Shown here piece by piece: positions 22,216 to 34,302 of a stretch of 64,000 nt of DNA. Each line of letters starts with the position of its first letter. Within the stretch, counting starts at the first letter, position 1. Where the stretch lies: the NCBI GenBank assembly GCA_947095585.1, contig OX352761.1, positions 27,805,777-27,869,776 on the forward strand, given 5' to 3'. Source of the DNA: Nephrocerus scutellatus (Eukaryota > Arthropoda > Insecta > Diptera > Pipunculidae). The translations under genes and the position numbers were made by a program. The notes below the pieces were generated by a model. That model worked only from the letters and a program-made list of their open reading frames with translations. It ran no database searches and was not told the origin of the DNA.

Positions 22216-24179
22216 ATAAAATAAAATAGCTAATTTTTCAGCCAGAAAACGTGAAGATTTCACAGCATTTGTAAGGACGCTCTCACAATGGAAAAACTAA
22301 TTACTTAAAACTTACAAGATTGTATGGACTGAAGATTAGAGACTCTTCAGTTAATTTACATGCTCAATTTTTAACTAAAGTATAGAGTTGTCAATCGAAC
22401 AAGTCTCTTCACATCTACTGCTTTAGATACAACTATTATGAACTATTGTTAATTCAGTCTTATCGAACACGCTAACTTTTTTACTATGTAAAAACACACG
22501 TTGTATTGACTCCCGCCGATGATTCAAGATGATACAATTTAGCAGCACAAATATGCTCGGTTCTGTTCCCATAGATGACCAAAAAAGTTGTAGTGCTCTC
22601 CTACATTTTTACGTTCATCTTGCTGACAGATTTGTCATCTTGCTGCTTGAGCTAATTAGGGTTTAGTTTCGTTAAATAACATCGTCATTATCTGGAAATT
22701 ATTCATAGAAGTTATATTATATTCCATATATGTATTTGTTCTTGTATGTACTTATATGTGTTGCTTGTTCCATAAATGGAATTGTATAAGGACTTGTATG
22801 CACTTGTTAGTTGGTAAGTCATATTAAAGAATTTAGCTATATGTTCTGGTACTTGCTAGATAGTTCAAATGGAGCAGAACTGTGTCGAAGTTAGTTATCG
22901 TTTAGATTTGTCCTAGAGTACACACAAGTGGGAAGAGCATATAACACTGTGTTATTGTAAATATAAATGTTATTTGTGTAAATAATAGTGGCGTTTCAAC
23001 GGTATGCTCGGCAACGGTATTTTTGCCTCGCCCCTCTTCCCAGCTTCCCCTTTGGGTGGGAGGGGCATCCAAAGTTTTGAGTTTTTTTTCTAAGTATTTA
23101 TAAGGAGGTGTGGGGGTTAATTGGTATCATACGAAAGGTAATACAAATACATTCCAAGATACCAAAAATACCAACAAGATGGCGATTTTCGCAATCTGCT
23201 CAATTATGGCTTTATGGTGAGGGGTGTCAAGAAGGCCAATCGAATGCCGGTGGTACCGTTGTTTAGCAGTGTTTTTATTTGCAAAATCTTACTACGAACT
23301 CTTTAGTTAAGCGGCTGACAGTTTATCGGACCTGACTGTAAAACGTTACTGATGTCACCTTTGACTGATGCACCTTGCGGTCAGATTAGTAGGATGGTTC
23401 GACAGTCAAAACAACAATCAATCTCTAATTTGCGAAGAGGAAAGATGGGCAACCAGCAATAGGCTTGTTTGTTGCTCATTCATGCCATCGGCCGCCGTTG
23501 CCATGTATTTTTTAATAATTTCCACCAATTTACTATATGTATAATTTTTTCACGTATGACGTATTCGGGGCTCGTTATGTCCCACAGACAGCAGTTATTT
23601 TCGTAGGCGCATACAAATTCGTCTAAAAATCTTCTGTCTTCATCCATGTTCATAACGTTTTTTCTCGTTAAAAATTACAGCTGACTGATGAATTTGTGTA
23701 CAAATTATCGATCATAAACAAACATGGCCGCTGACTGACAGTCAACCACAAATTTCGAGTGTCAGTCAGTCAGGAGTTCACACTATCATTTTTGAGGGAT
23801 GTCGATCAAAGCTTACAATCAAGTTCGATATTCTTAAGCCTTTATTTCGTAACAATGAGTATTTTCTTTATTTCATTTTAAACATATCGAATATTCCCCA
23901 TTTGACATAAAACATTCTATTCCTTTTTGGCTATTCATTTATTTCTTCGGAATGCTTAGAACTTTTTTCTTTTTTTATTAAATCGTTAGGCAGAATAAAC
24001 AGAATATTCTTTGGTCAAGTGATTGATAGTCTGTTCGTTCTATTCTTTCTGTAGAATGAATTAAAGAAAACACTCTTCTTATATATATGGAAACGAGATA
24101 TCCATGGTTTGAATATTCCAGGCTTAAACTAAGTTGGCGTTCTTGAACACTGTAAGAATTGAGTTTTCGTTAAACATAA
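22216..24179. repeat. Intergenic spacer containing family Q copy 3
   Basis: 23030-23235 matches family Q (GGGTTAATTGGTATCATACG, GAAAGGTAATAC, ACAAGATGGCGATTTTCGCA, GAGGGGTGTCA). No gene is recognised in the rest. Confidence 0.45.
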
Positions 24180-24199
24180 GGCCGAGAAATTAGGAATTA

Positions 24200-24420
24200 G
24201 ATTTTTAAAACAAGCAAAACAGCAGGTTTTCTTTTTCCAAAGAAGGAATAAGATAGTGCAATTGTTAGCTGTATCTTATTTGCCGAGGAATAAGGAATTA
24301 CAACAACAATTGAACTAACTTATTCCTTCTTTGGAATAAGAGAACCGGCTGTTTGGCTGGTTTTGACATTCAATTTCCTTATTCCTCGGCAAATAAAATA
24401 CGCCTGTTATTGTAATTACT
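24200..24420. mobile_element. Palindromic element P, copy 1
   Basis: The left arm AACAGCAGGTTTTC with TTCCAAAGAAGGAATAAG is answered by the reverse-complementary right arm CTTATTCCTTCTTTGG with GAGAACCGGCTGTTTGG. GCCGAGGAATAAGGAATTAC sits between and reappears inverted after the right arm. A second, single-arm copy lies at 46995-47110. No coding capacity. Confidence 0.6.
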
Positions 24421-24639
24421 TATTCATCGGCAAATAAAATAAAACTATACTTTGAACTCAACGAAAGATAGAATTTGGTTATTGCGCGCATAGTATTTTC
24501 CTTACCTTCAAAATCGCCTCTCAAAAGAAAAAACTCATTTGTGAATACAAACATTTTGAGCGAGGGAATCAAATCAGCATCCGTTTTTGTATGGAAAAAC
24601 TCAATCATAATTATATATGTATATAAATTGCTATGGCTG

Positions 24640-25000
24640 TGTACACCGTTTACCTTTCGTATTATACCAATATTTAAACACGCCCTTATTTTTCTTTTAT
24701 GGAAATGTCAGTTTTTTCACTCTACCTCAGTAAAGGGTTGTTCGATTGTCCCATTTTTTGTTTGTTTTAAAGGCATTTTTATTAAATTTCATTTATTGCG
24801 AATTAACCCATAAAACTCCTTCAAACCACTTAGAAAATGAAATTTAAAAAAAATTAAAACTTTGAAAGCTCCTCCTTTAGAAAGGGGCCGTCTCACCCAA
24901 ACAAGATGGTGGTTTTTAAGGTCTGCTCATTTAGGGCTTTCAGGGGAGGGCCTCTGGAACCCCCAACACTTTCCGGCCTATACTGTAAAATACAGTATAC
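24640..25000 (-). repeat. Dispersed repeat family Q, copy 4
   Basis: Left part in reverse orientation (TTTACCTTTCGTATTATACC, AATATTTAAACACG), then CGAATTAACCCATAAAACTC, AACAAGATGGTGG, GTCTGCTCATTTAGGGC and CAACACTTTCCGGCCTATACTG. Confidence 0.5.
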
Positions 25001-25299
25001 TGTAAATAGTTTTTTCATTCTTTAATACCTGAGTTAATTATTAAATTTACCCTCATGGAAACATGGTAATATTAAATATGACTGCATACTTAAAAAATTA
25101 ACAAAATGTCAAACGTCAAGTACTGTCAAACTTTCAGTTCATTCATCTTAAAGCTTGAACGTTGATTATAATGATGATTATAATTTAAACTTAATCCAAA
25201 TTGGAACCACTTAATTTTTTTTGTTCGCTAGCCAGTACCCACATAAACGAAGTACGTAGCTCCCGGAGCAGCCGGTATTGTTTTACTAGTCGGCCGTTT

Positions 25300-25459
25300 G
25301 CGGTTTAGTATTCAAAGAGAGTAAAATATATTTTCGTGAATATTAAATCTAGTGCTATAAAGTTTTCGTTTTTATTAAACACCACTTGTTAAAGATTTCG
25401 AGTGATATAATACTCCCACACATTAAAATTTCATCGAAACGAGATCAATTTATTTAAAC
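25300..25459 (+). promoter_or_regulatory. Probable promoter and non-coding first exon of the glutamate carrier
   Basis: A canonical donor AAAC|GTAAGTGAG at 25460, and an acceptor TTACAG|A just before the carrier ATG at 26308, imply a 5' UTR exon ending at 25459 and an intron of about 850 bases. The transcription start cannot be fixed; no TATA box is seen. Inferred from splice signals only. Confidence 0.4.
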
Positions 25460-26307
25460 GTAAGTGAGCGTTTCAGAGTAAATTAAAACATCTTATTTAC
25501 GAGTATTGTTATCTGAAAATAATTTACAAACATACATAATATTATTTATAGTTATAAATTAAAGAAATGCACAGCTTAAAATGCATTTTCAGATACATAC
25601 TTATATTTTTGGGAAAAGGCAGATAGTCGTACCTTACGTCACACTGCATGTACCCATCCACTTAAAATAAATTCAATATACACCATACACATCAATAATT
25701 ATGCTCTTAAATAAAAAAACAACAAACCACTGTGCTTTGAAATCATTTCTACTTGCTCCATTGTGCTTATGCTATATACTTTAATCGTCGTCATTCATTT
25801 TTTGAAAATATAAATGGCTACGGCACTAAGATTAGAACTAATAATAATCGATAAGTTATTCCATATCAAGCACATAATGTAAAAGGCACTGATAAGTGAT
25901 TATCAAATATTGGCATAAGCAATTTCTGACAAAATAACATAAAAAAACTCTTAAGATTTTAAATTTTATTAGCGAATTAGCGTTAAGGTAATAATGGGCC
26001 ATTTTTTTTATGTGTTATGAATACATCAAACTTGATACATATTTCCATACGTTTACGATAGGAATACTTCTTTCTTGCATTATCGTTTTCGATATGGCTT
26101 AGTTATTGTTATTGAATCCAAATGAACACCAACCAATAGAGTTGTTTATCTCCGTACACAACTTAGTGCTTATCTGATTAAAATGATAAGGAAGTACAAA
26201 TACGATTTAAGAAAAAAAGTACGGCTGATGTGTTTAACATCAATAGAATTTTAGCTTTACCTTATGTATGCACTTACAAATTGTTTGCTTTTGTTTTATG
26301 TTACAGA

Positions 26308-26411
26308 ATGGCTCAACCTCCAAAACATCAACCTCAACAGCAGCAATTTGCGTAAGTGCGATAATATTTATTTCGTTCTGGTTACATAATATATGTCTAT
26401 ATATGTCTATA

Positions 26412-26447
<36 letters not shown>

Positions 26448-29400
26448 CATTGTAGTATGAATTCCCTTTTATTCATTTATGTGTACTCATTCACAGTTCT
26501 TTCTTTCATACAAGATGTACATCAAGGAAGACGCGTGCTCCGCTGCTTACTTATCACCATTCACCAACGCTCTAGCTGCTCTCGTGCCAAATTCTTTCTA
26601 TCTGAGCGTGAGCATTCGCATTGGATAGGAAGAATTTGTGGCAAATGTTCAAAAATTTCACGACTTACCTTTAACCTAACGAATTTTATATGTTGCAATT
26701 TCGTAAGGAATTGGTTCTGGTCTTTAATTGTCTAGCTGCTTCAAAGCAATTAATTGTATGCCCATAGACACGATACAACTTCCACCTGCTCGAATTAATG
26801 GTATAATTTTAACACTGTGTGTATAAATTATTTAGTTTGCAAATGTATCAGTTGAGTTTGTTATTAGCAATGCAATTGATGAACAAAATTATACCTGTTT
26901 TGGATGTTAAAATTATTTATATCCAATTTCTAAGAGTCAGATGCAAGTTTAAGTATATCATCATCAGATCACATGCCTCTAAAACCGGAGTCCGGTCTTC
27001 CCCACCCGCAAAAAATCGTGTCCGTGTCGTGTCAAATAAGTCCTACCTCAAATGACTTCTCTTCGCTCATGCGATGGTGTCCTACGCACCGTAGCCCGCC
27101 GAGCTTGATTCTCTTCACGATGTCGACATAGCGGTAACATTTTAAAATCTTAACATTACAGGCCCTTTGGAATAGTCGTTCCTCACATACGGCGCCAACG
27201 ATTCTCTATAAGACTTCAGAGTGTTTTGACGTGACAACGTCTCACTACAAAGTTTAAGGGATACATGTTCAAAAAGTTGAATTAAATGTCACACTTTATG
27301 AGACACTGCTATGTCCCATGTAGTCACACTTTTATTTCAATATTTTATGCTTCCTCTCCTATAGTTCAATTTTTTATGTATATAACTGTATATATTAGTT
27401 AGTTACTAGCTGTTCCCGGGCGATTTGCTACCCGCCCACTGACGCCACGCCCACTTACACCCGCGTTTAGCGGCTGCCCCATCCCACTGACCCCCGCCCA
27501 CTGGCGCCACGCCCACTTACACCCCAATAACTAACCAACTCACCAATCCAGAAAACTATTGAATCGACACTTATACAGGCAAAAAATGTACACTTGTTCG
27601 AATTTTCTTTATATGCAGATTATATACAGGGAAAACTAAATTTTCCACCCCAGTGCCACCTATCGGGTCCAAATTTTATCAACGACTTTCTTTTTATTTA
27701 AATATTATATGGTGTGAATTTGAGCCAAATCGTTCCATAAATAAGAATTTTCAAAAAAAAAACGATACCAACGCCACCTAGCGGGGCTGAACTAACTCTA
27801 CAACCTTCGCGTAGCAATTACGAACAAACTCGCAGAAGAAAGTATCCAATTTGGTCCAGCCGTTTTCAAGTTTTAAGCATCCGAACCACGATTCATTTTT
27901 ATATATATAGATTTATTTATTATATTTATTTTTTTATTGTAAGTGAAACTTCTTTATTAATTCTGGAATATTGTCATTAGGGTCTGGAATTTTGGAACTA
28001 AGCCATTGCTCAAGTCGGATGTAGGACTAGGATGCGACTTTAAGACTTGTTTCAATGGAAATTCTGGGATATGTTCATTAGGGTCTTGAATTTTGGTAAC
28101 TGAGCCATTTTGAGATGTCCGTTAGTCTGAAAACCAGCGGCCGTGTATCCGCTACAGCCTAACCTTTTTGATAAGCACTCAAGTATTTGATTTGTATGTA
28201 TGCATTGTTGGCTTTAAGCAACCGTGCGCGTATTTCTGGTTCCATGAGTTTCGGTATATATTATCTTAATATATAAAAACGTTGGTGGGTTTGTATGACT
28301 GACTATAACGGCTGAACCACTGAAGCTTTCCAACGTATTCGCACACCATATGTTCGTGTGGTGCTCCGGATTGTTTTTGTTTGTGTTATACCCCCCTAGG
28401 TGGTGCTGAGGTCGCTTTTTTTTCTTCGAAAATTCGTATTAATGGACCGATTTGGCTCAAATTCACACCATATAATATTAAAATATAAAGAAAGTCGTCG
28501 GCAATTTGGACCCGATTGGTGGCGCTGGTGTGGAAAATGTAGTTTTCCCTGTATATGATTTTGATATAAAGAAAATTCGAACATGTATACATTTTTTGCC
28601 GATATAAGTGTCGATTCTATAGTTTTCTGGGTTGATGAGGTGGTCAGTGGTCAGGTCAGGTAGGTGTGAGTGGTTGTGGCGTCAGTGGGCGGATGTTAAC
28701 TTGGATGGGGGTCAGTGGGATGGGGCAGCCGGGAATCGCCGGGTATTTAAATTTAATACATGGTCCATGTGGTGTCATCAACCTCAATTCACCATGTATG
28801 GATAATGGTAAATGCACCAAACGCTTTCAAAGGACTTATTATCGGATACTATTACAGGAATTGATCGATATATCCTATATCGTCGCCTATCTACTGAAAA
28901 TGGTGGCCATTCCTTTGTAATAAAATCAAACAAACATTGTACCATATTGTCCTCTTTTAACAAAAACCTACAACGCACAAATAAATGTAGAATTTTGCAG
29001 CTCTGTTAAATCTATTAAATACATTTGTAAATATGTGCATAAAGGCAGCGAAATGGCCGTTTTTGCTGTCAAAAATGTTAAAGAAAAAGACGAAGTGGCA
29101 TGTTACCAAATGGGCCGGTATATAAGCAGTAATGATGCAGTCTGGCGAATTCTATCCTTTTCTATTCACGAAAGAAATCCAGCTGTCACCCATTTGGCCA
29201 TCCATCTTGAAAATGGGCAACGTGTTTACTTTACAGAAGAAATTGCAGAAGCACCACCAAAAACAACGTTAACAAAATTTTTTAAATTATGCCAACAACA
29301 AAATGATTTGGATGTTTCGAAAAAACCTTACTTTATTTAGACGTACCAACTTATTTTACATAGAATACGTCTAAAAAAAATTTGAAAACCCGGTAAAAAA

Positions 29401-31694
29401 GGTAAACGCCTCACGGAATATCCAGGCATTTTTCTACGAATACATTAGGCAGGCTATATACTGTGCATCCAAGACAATGAGAATGCTTCTACTTGCGATT
29501 GCTATTAATTAATGTTCCAGGAGCAACATCATTTGAATATTTAAAAACACTCAACGGTCAAATATATGCCACAAATCATAATGCCTGTCGCGCATTACAA
29601 TTATTAGAAGGTGATTCTCATTGGTATTCGACTTAAGCAGATGCTGATTTCAGTAATAATCCTCATCAAATTCGTGAGTGAGGATACTTTTCATGCACAA
29701 CGTACAATTCATGGAAAGGCCTTTTTAGATTATACACCAGCCAATGTATAATTAAGCATTAATAAAATTGGAAGACTTAAGCATGATTATTTCAAATGAA
29801 TCACTTATTACATTGGGATTACCATCACCCGATCGTCCGGCAAGTGATTTATTTAATCGAGATTTACAACGAGAACAATCATACGTTATTGATGATTTGA
29901 ATGAGTACATTCAAACAAATGAACCACAATTATTAGCAGAACAAAAATTAATTTTTGATTCGGTAACGTTTGCAGTCACTGTAAAATAAGCCGGATTCTT
30001 CTTTTTGGATGCTCCAGGTGGAACTGACAAAACATTTTTAGTTGACCTGCCTACCGGAACTTACGAAGCTTAATTGTTTGTGATATGTCATCAATATTAG
30101 TAAGTACAAAGTAAAGATTGTTAACGAGATGAGACTTCAATAATATTCAAACAAACACAAATCTATCATTTTCTTTGCTTCATAAGGTCACTTGACCTTG
30201 TTTTCGAAGATCGACTGATTCTTAGTCGATTTAATCAGCATGGTGTTCCGTAAATAATATGTAAATAAATAATAATATATTATATATATGCGTGTATGTA
30301 TATGTTTATATACACAAGTGGTATTTTATGTGCACAATGGAATGTTTCAAAAGCAAAACGGAAGGACATCTTGCAAATGATAGTCTGTGCAGAATATGTA
30401 TTATATTGTTAATAAATAGATTTATGTACATATGTAAATACTTTGTATAGACCTTTAATTACCACATCCATTGTGTTCGATTGTTTATGTATTTTGTGTA
30501 TTTTAAATTATAGAAAAACATTGTCGTGTGATAGATTCTTTTACTTAAAATAAAAATACAACTCCCATTTGTCGTCTGATTGCAGAATTCTTCCAAAAAT
30601 TGTAAACGGTGGCATTGCCGGCATAATCGGTGTGTCATGTGTGTTTCCACTGGATTTGGTAAAAACTCGTCTGCAGAACCAACAAGTTGGCCCAAATGGC
30701 GAAAAAATGTACAAAAACATGTAAGTGGTGTAATTCCTTTAAAATATCCATATGCACATATAAAATAATAGCAAATAGTCAAACTCCGTTTTATGTGCAG
30801 GTTCGACTGCTTCAAAAAGACTTATCGCGCTGAAGGTTACTTTGGAATGTACCGTGGCTCGGGAGTTAACATCCTTTTGATCACTCCCGAAAAAGCGATT
30901 AAATTAGCTGCCAATGATTTCTTTCGTCATCATTTGACAACTAAAGATGGTAAACTGCCCATAACAAGTCAAATGGCTGCTGGTGGCCTGGCTGGTGCAT
31001 TCCAAATTATTGTCACAACTCCTATGGAATTATTAAAAATTCAAATGCAAGACGCTGGTCGTGTGGCAGCGCAAGCTAAATTAGCTGGAAAGACAGTGCA
31101 AAAAACTTCGGCTACTACGATTGCAACACAACTAGTTAAAGAGAAGGGCATCTTCGGACTTTACAAAGGAATAGGTGCAACTGGATTGCGTGACATCTCC
31201 TTCTCGATTGTGTACTTTCCATTATTTGCTACACTTAATGCGTTGGGACCTCGAAGGGATGATGGTTCAGGGGAAGCGGTATTTTGGTATGTGCAAGTCT
31301 CTTAAGCTATCAATTATTTACTTATCGGAAATACTCGTTTTAAGGTGTTCTTTCTTGTCTGGATGTGCTGCTGGCTCTTTTGCTGCTTTGGCAGTAAATC
31401 CATTCGATGTGATAAAGACCCGTTTGCAAGCATTAAAAAAAGCGGAAGGTGAAAAGGAGTTTAAGGGCATTGGCGATTGCATTAGGTAAGGAAAACCAAC
31501 AAAATGTAAAGTTCTTAGCGCACGATTGAATATTTTTTTATTCTTATATCAGTAAAACACTTCGTTACGAAGGACCAACTGCATTTTTCAAGGGCGGTCT
31601 TTGTCGTATGATTGTGATTGCACCGCTTTTCGGTATTGCACAAATGGTGTACTTCTTGGGCGTTGCCGAAACTCTCCTTGGCACAAAAAAGTAA
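26308..31694 (+). CDS. GC1: Mitochondrial glutamate carrier, SLC25A22/GC1-like, 315 aa
   Basis: Five coding exons in frame: 26308-26351, 30586-30720, 30801-31286, 31345-31485, 31553-31694 (948 nt with TAA). The start is [15 protein letters not shown]. Three mitochondrial carrier repeats carry the signature P-x-D/E-x-x-[23 protein letters not shown] and [11 protein letters not shown]. Other family patterns are [37 protein letters not shown] and [20 protein letters not shown]. Six transmembrane helices in the inner mitochondrial membrane are expected. The family imports glutamate with H+ into the matrix for glutamate dehydrogenase and transamination. The glutamate-carrier assignment rests on overall likeness to Drosophila GC1 rather than a tested ortholog search; GC2 is the alternative. 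The 4.2-kb first coding intron is packed with Helitron copies. Confidence 0.92.
26400..26443. repeat. (TA)n microsatellite
   Basis: TCTATATG repeats turning into about 14 TA units, in the glutamate-carrier intron. Confidence 0.85.
26444..27405. other. Intron sequence of the glutamate carrier
   Basis: No repeat class recognised with confidence. 27090-27180 (AGCGGTAACATTTTAAAATC and following) may be a short retrotransposon tail. Confidence 0.35.
27406..27911 (-). mobile_element. Non-autonomous Helitron, 506 bp, both ends intact
   Basis: On the - strand it begins TCTATATATATAAAAATGAA (27911) and ends GGGTAGCAAATCGCCCGGGA with ACAGCTAG (27406), flanked by A and T. It contains the 70-bp unit with GGGCGTGGC repeats shared with the copy at 10874-11222, and an internal segment (CACACCATATAATATTTAAA on the - strand) shared with 10980 and 28470. 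It lies in the glutamate-carrier intron, antisense. Confidence 0.82.
27955..28130. repeat. 118-bp satellite units (1.5 copies)
   Basis: GGGTCTGGAATTTTGGAACT, AGCCATTGCTCAAG, GGATGTAGGACTAGGATGCG, ATGGAAATTCTGGGAT, then a second AGGGTCTTGAATTTTGG. The same unit forms a three-copy array at 50204-50560. Confidence 0.7.
28135..28262 (-). mobile_element. RTE-like C-terminal scrap
   Basis: GCATTGTTGGCTTTAAGCAA and CGTGCGCGTATTTCTGGTTC match the RTE-like copy at 12300-12340, where the - strand encodes EPEIRVRLIKANKA-like residues. Confidence 0.5.
28264..28748 (+). mobile_element. Helitron 5' part, 3' end lost
   Basis: Begins TCTTAATATATAAAAACGTT after A, then GACTGACTATAACGGCTGAA, the CAAATTCACACCATATAATA segment, and CAGTGGGATGGGGCAGCCGG GAATCGCCGGG. 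No CTAG follows; the sequence runs into Helitron Rep coding sequence. Confidence 0.6.
28750..30060 (+). pseudogene. Broken Helitron Rep/helicase gene
   Basis: Broken frames on the + strand follow the order of Helitron RepHel proteins: [20 protein letters not shown] with KRF (near 28770), [17 protein letters not shown] and [14 protein letters not shown] (28830-28930), [21 protein letters not shown] text with [20 protein letters not shown] (29020-29150), [26 protein letters not shown] and [17 protein letters not shown] (29490-29570), then a PIF1-type helicase start with Walker A written GGTDKT (GKT expected, near 30020). The Rep catalytic part upstream and most of the helicase are missing. RepHel nicks and unwinds DNA for rolling-circle transposition. 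This copy cannot be active. It lies in the glutamate-carrier intron. Confidence 0.8.
30061..30585. other. End of carrier intron 1
   Basis: AT-rich, nothing recognised until the acceptor TCTGATTGCAG at 30585. Confidence 0.4.
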
Positions 31695-32537
31695 GCAAAT
31701 ATGAACCGAAACAGAAGGATTCCCACAGAAAATAAATGTTTTAAACGGAGACTCAAAATAATTTAACAGACCGTTCAAAGCATTTTATATTTCAAACACG
31801 CGAAACACATTTCTTGGCACACTGCCAGCCAGCCAATGATAATAAAGAAAGAAAAATATCAATAGTTAAAAATATATTTATAACAAAGTATTAAGTAAAA
31901 TGAATGCAATATGCAAAGCCATGTAGAAAAAAGTAAATGAATTGAATTGTAAATGTATTTGTTATCTGTAAAGAATGTTTACTTTACCAAGACAGAAATA
32001 CAGATAAGTTATCTAGATATACAAAGGTAAACAGCCTCAATGTAAAAATGACAATAAAAATTCGTATGCGAATACATAAAACCCAACAAAAAAAGTCTGC
32101 TCTATAACAGTGTCAATTATGCATTAATTTCTGTATTATTATATATGTGTAACTGCGTGTAAAAAATTGAACACCTTTGCATTGTTTGATATTTTATTTT
32201 GTTGGTATTAGAATTTGCTTATTTCATTCAAGGCACAGCCTAAAAATTTGTATGTAAATTGTGTCACACAAATCTATTTAAACGAATATTGGAAATATGT
32301 AACAACAACAATGCAGTAATTTGTTCCAGCTTACGCACCTTAAATACTGCATTGGAACGAAATTTTAGTTATAAAGAGCTTATCTGTGTTCTCAAATGTT
32401 TCTTTTGCATTTGAATAGCTGTATAATAGCTGTTAATAATGTGTAATAATATATGTGTGCAGTTAACCAATAAGGCAAAGAAATATTATGTTTATGTTGA
32501 TAAATAAAAAAATAAACAAATTTTTTGAATATTTTTT
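31695..32537 (+). other. Probable 3' UTR of the glutamate carrier
   Basis: AT-rich sequence after the TAA with AATAAA at 32052-32057 and further hexamers near 32503-32516. No other feature seen. Confidence 0.45.
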
Positions 32538-32695
32538 ATTGCCGTGTCTCTAGTGGATAGTGCGTTGGACCATTGAGCGGGATATTCGAATTTAGAATCC
32601 CAGAAAAACACCAAATGTTCACACAGTCCCACCTCTCGCGACCTCTCGCGAATGTCTAACAAGCTTTCAAGAGTAATAATTGTCATGGAAATATT
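32538..32695 (+). mobile_element. tRNA-derived SINE, partial copy C
   Basis: A degenerate head (GCCGTGTCTCTAGTGG), a B-box-like TTTAGAATCCCAG, then ACACCAAATG, a duplicated ACCTCTCGCG and AATGTCTAACAAGCTTTC. It ends against the R1-like element. Confidence 0.6.
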
Positions 32696-32699
32696 CGTA

Positions 32700-34290
32700 A
32701 ATCGCACTTGTGTGCACAATAAAACACGCACAAGCGATGATAGACATCGATGAGATCACCACAAAAGAAGACATTTGTGAATCAATCGAAGTCCAAGCCG
32801 GAGTCGAAGGCGTCACACCGTCAGACTTTATATCGCTGAGGAAGGCATATGGTGGAACCCAAACGGCGACTATCAGCCTTTCAAATGCAAAAGCAAAGAA
32901 GCTGCTGGAAGCACGGAAGATAAAAATCGGGTGGGTCGTGTGTCGCATCTGCGAACGGACACTACTCAAAAAGTTCTTCAAATGCCTTAAATTTGGGCAC
33001 ATTGCCAAGCAGTGTAAAAACGGAGAAGATCGCTCCAAGATGTGGGGATGAGGGCCACATAGCTAAGTCTTGTGCAAAGGAGCGTTCTTTAGAAAGGAAC
33101 ACCCAGCGGGCAGCAGCAAATGCCCAGTCTTTAGGAGAGCTATCGCCAGCAGAAAAGTATGAAGGTTATCCAGATAAATCTAAATCACTGCGAGATAGCA
33201 CAGGATATCCTGTCACAGACGGCTAAAGACGAGAGAGCGGACATAATTTTTATAAGTAAGCCGTACAAATCTCGTTACATCAACGCTTGGGCATGTGACA
33301 AAACAAAAAAAGCTGCAATATGGATTTGCGGCAGATATGCCTTCCAAGATGTAGACGGGCAGGCGGAGGGTAATAATAAATGGAATCAACTTTTATAGTT
33401 GTTTTGCAAGACCCAGCTGGACGATGAGCGAATACTCAGCAATGCTAGATAATTTAACGGCCGATGCTTAAAGAAGAGCTCCAGTGGTTATAGGCGGAGA
33501 CTTCAATGCCTGGGCAACAGACTGGGGCAGCAGATTTACTAATAACAGAGGACATTATCTGCTAGAATCTTTCCCCTCATTAAATATAAGCTAATTAAAT
33601 ATAGCTAATACGGGACGAGCAAATACGTATCGCAAAGCAGGAGTGGGTTCGATCATCGATATTACCTTCGCTAGCTGTTCCCTCCTGCGGATGATAAAAT
33701 GGCTCGTCAGCGAAGACTATACGCACAGCGACCACCAGGCGATTGTAATTGAAATTAAAGAGAAAAAAAAGCCGTGCAAGGCCCAAAATTAGGGGGACCT
33801 AAATGGACAAGTTCCTTGATAAATAAATGTTTGAGGAAGTCATAAACTCAAGCTTCCTAATCGAAAGCGGAACATCGGAGATCCTGTCGCAACAACTTAC
33901 CAGTATAATCACTACAGCATGCGACGCAGCTATGCCCAGGAGAAGACCTAGCAAAAGAGGTGTACACTGCTATTGGTGGAATGAGCAGATAAAAGCACTG
34001 AGAGCTACCTGCTTACAAGCCAGACGCAGAGTGCAGCGATCAAGAAGGGTATCAGACATTCAAGAACGGCTTCATATGCTAAGATTAGCTAGACGAAATT
34101 TAAAAAATGTAATTAAAGAAAGCTAGTCGAAGTGCTTCAAACGACTATGTGACGAGGCGGCCATCAACCCCTGGGGCACAGCATACAAAATAGTTATGGC
34201 AAAGCTAAAAGGCTAAAGTCCCCACAAATATCATGCCCAACAATGCTTAGGTCCATCGTAGAACACCTATTTTCGAAAGGACCATATACT
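32700..34290 (+). mobile_element. Decayed R1-like non-LTR retrotransposon, 5' part
   Basis: The first frame encodes an ORF1 (gag-like) end with zinc knuckles: FKCLKFGHIAKQCK (near 32980-33020) and, after a frameshift, CGDEGHIAKSC. A second ORF begins at 33159: MKVIQINLNHCEIAQDILSQ then ISKPYKSRYINAWACDK, an R1-type AP endonuclease start; the endonuclease continues with VIGGDFNAWATDWGSRFTNN (frames broken) and SDHQAIVIEI near 33730. The sequence is interrupted at 34290 by the element at 34303-38941 and resumes at 38942 in the same frame. Stops and small indels make it inactive. Confidence 0.75.
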
Positions 34291-34302
34291 ATGTGCAACA
34301 TA
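34291..34302. repeat. Target-site duplication, left copy
   Basis: ATGTGCAACATA, repeated exactly at 38942-38953. It marks the insertion of the 4.6-kb element into the R1-like element. Confidence 0.9.
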
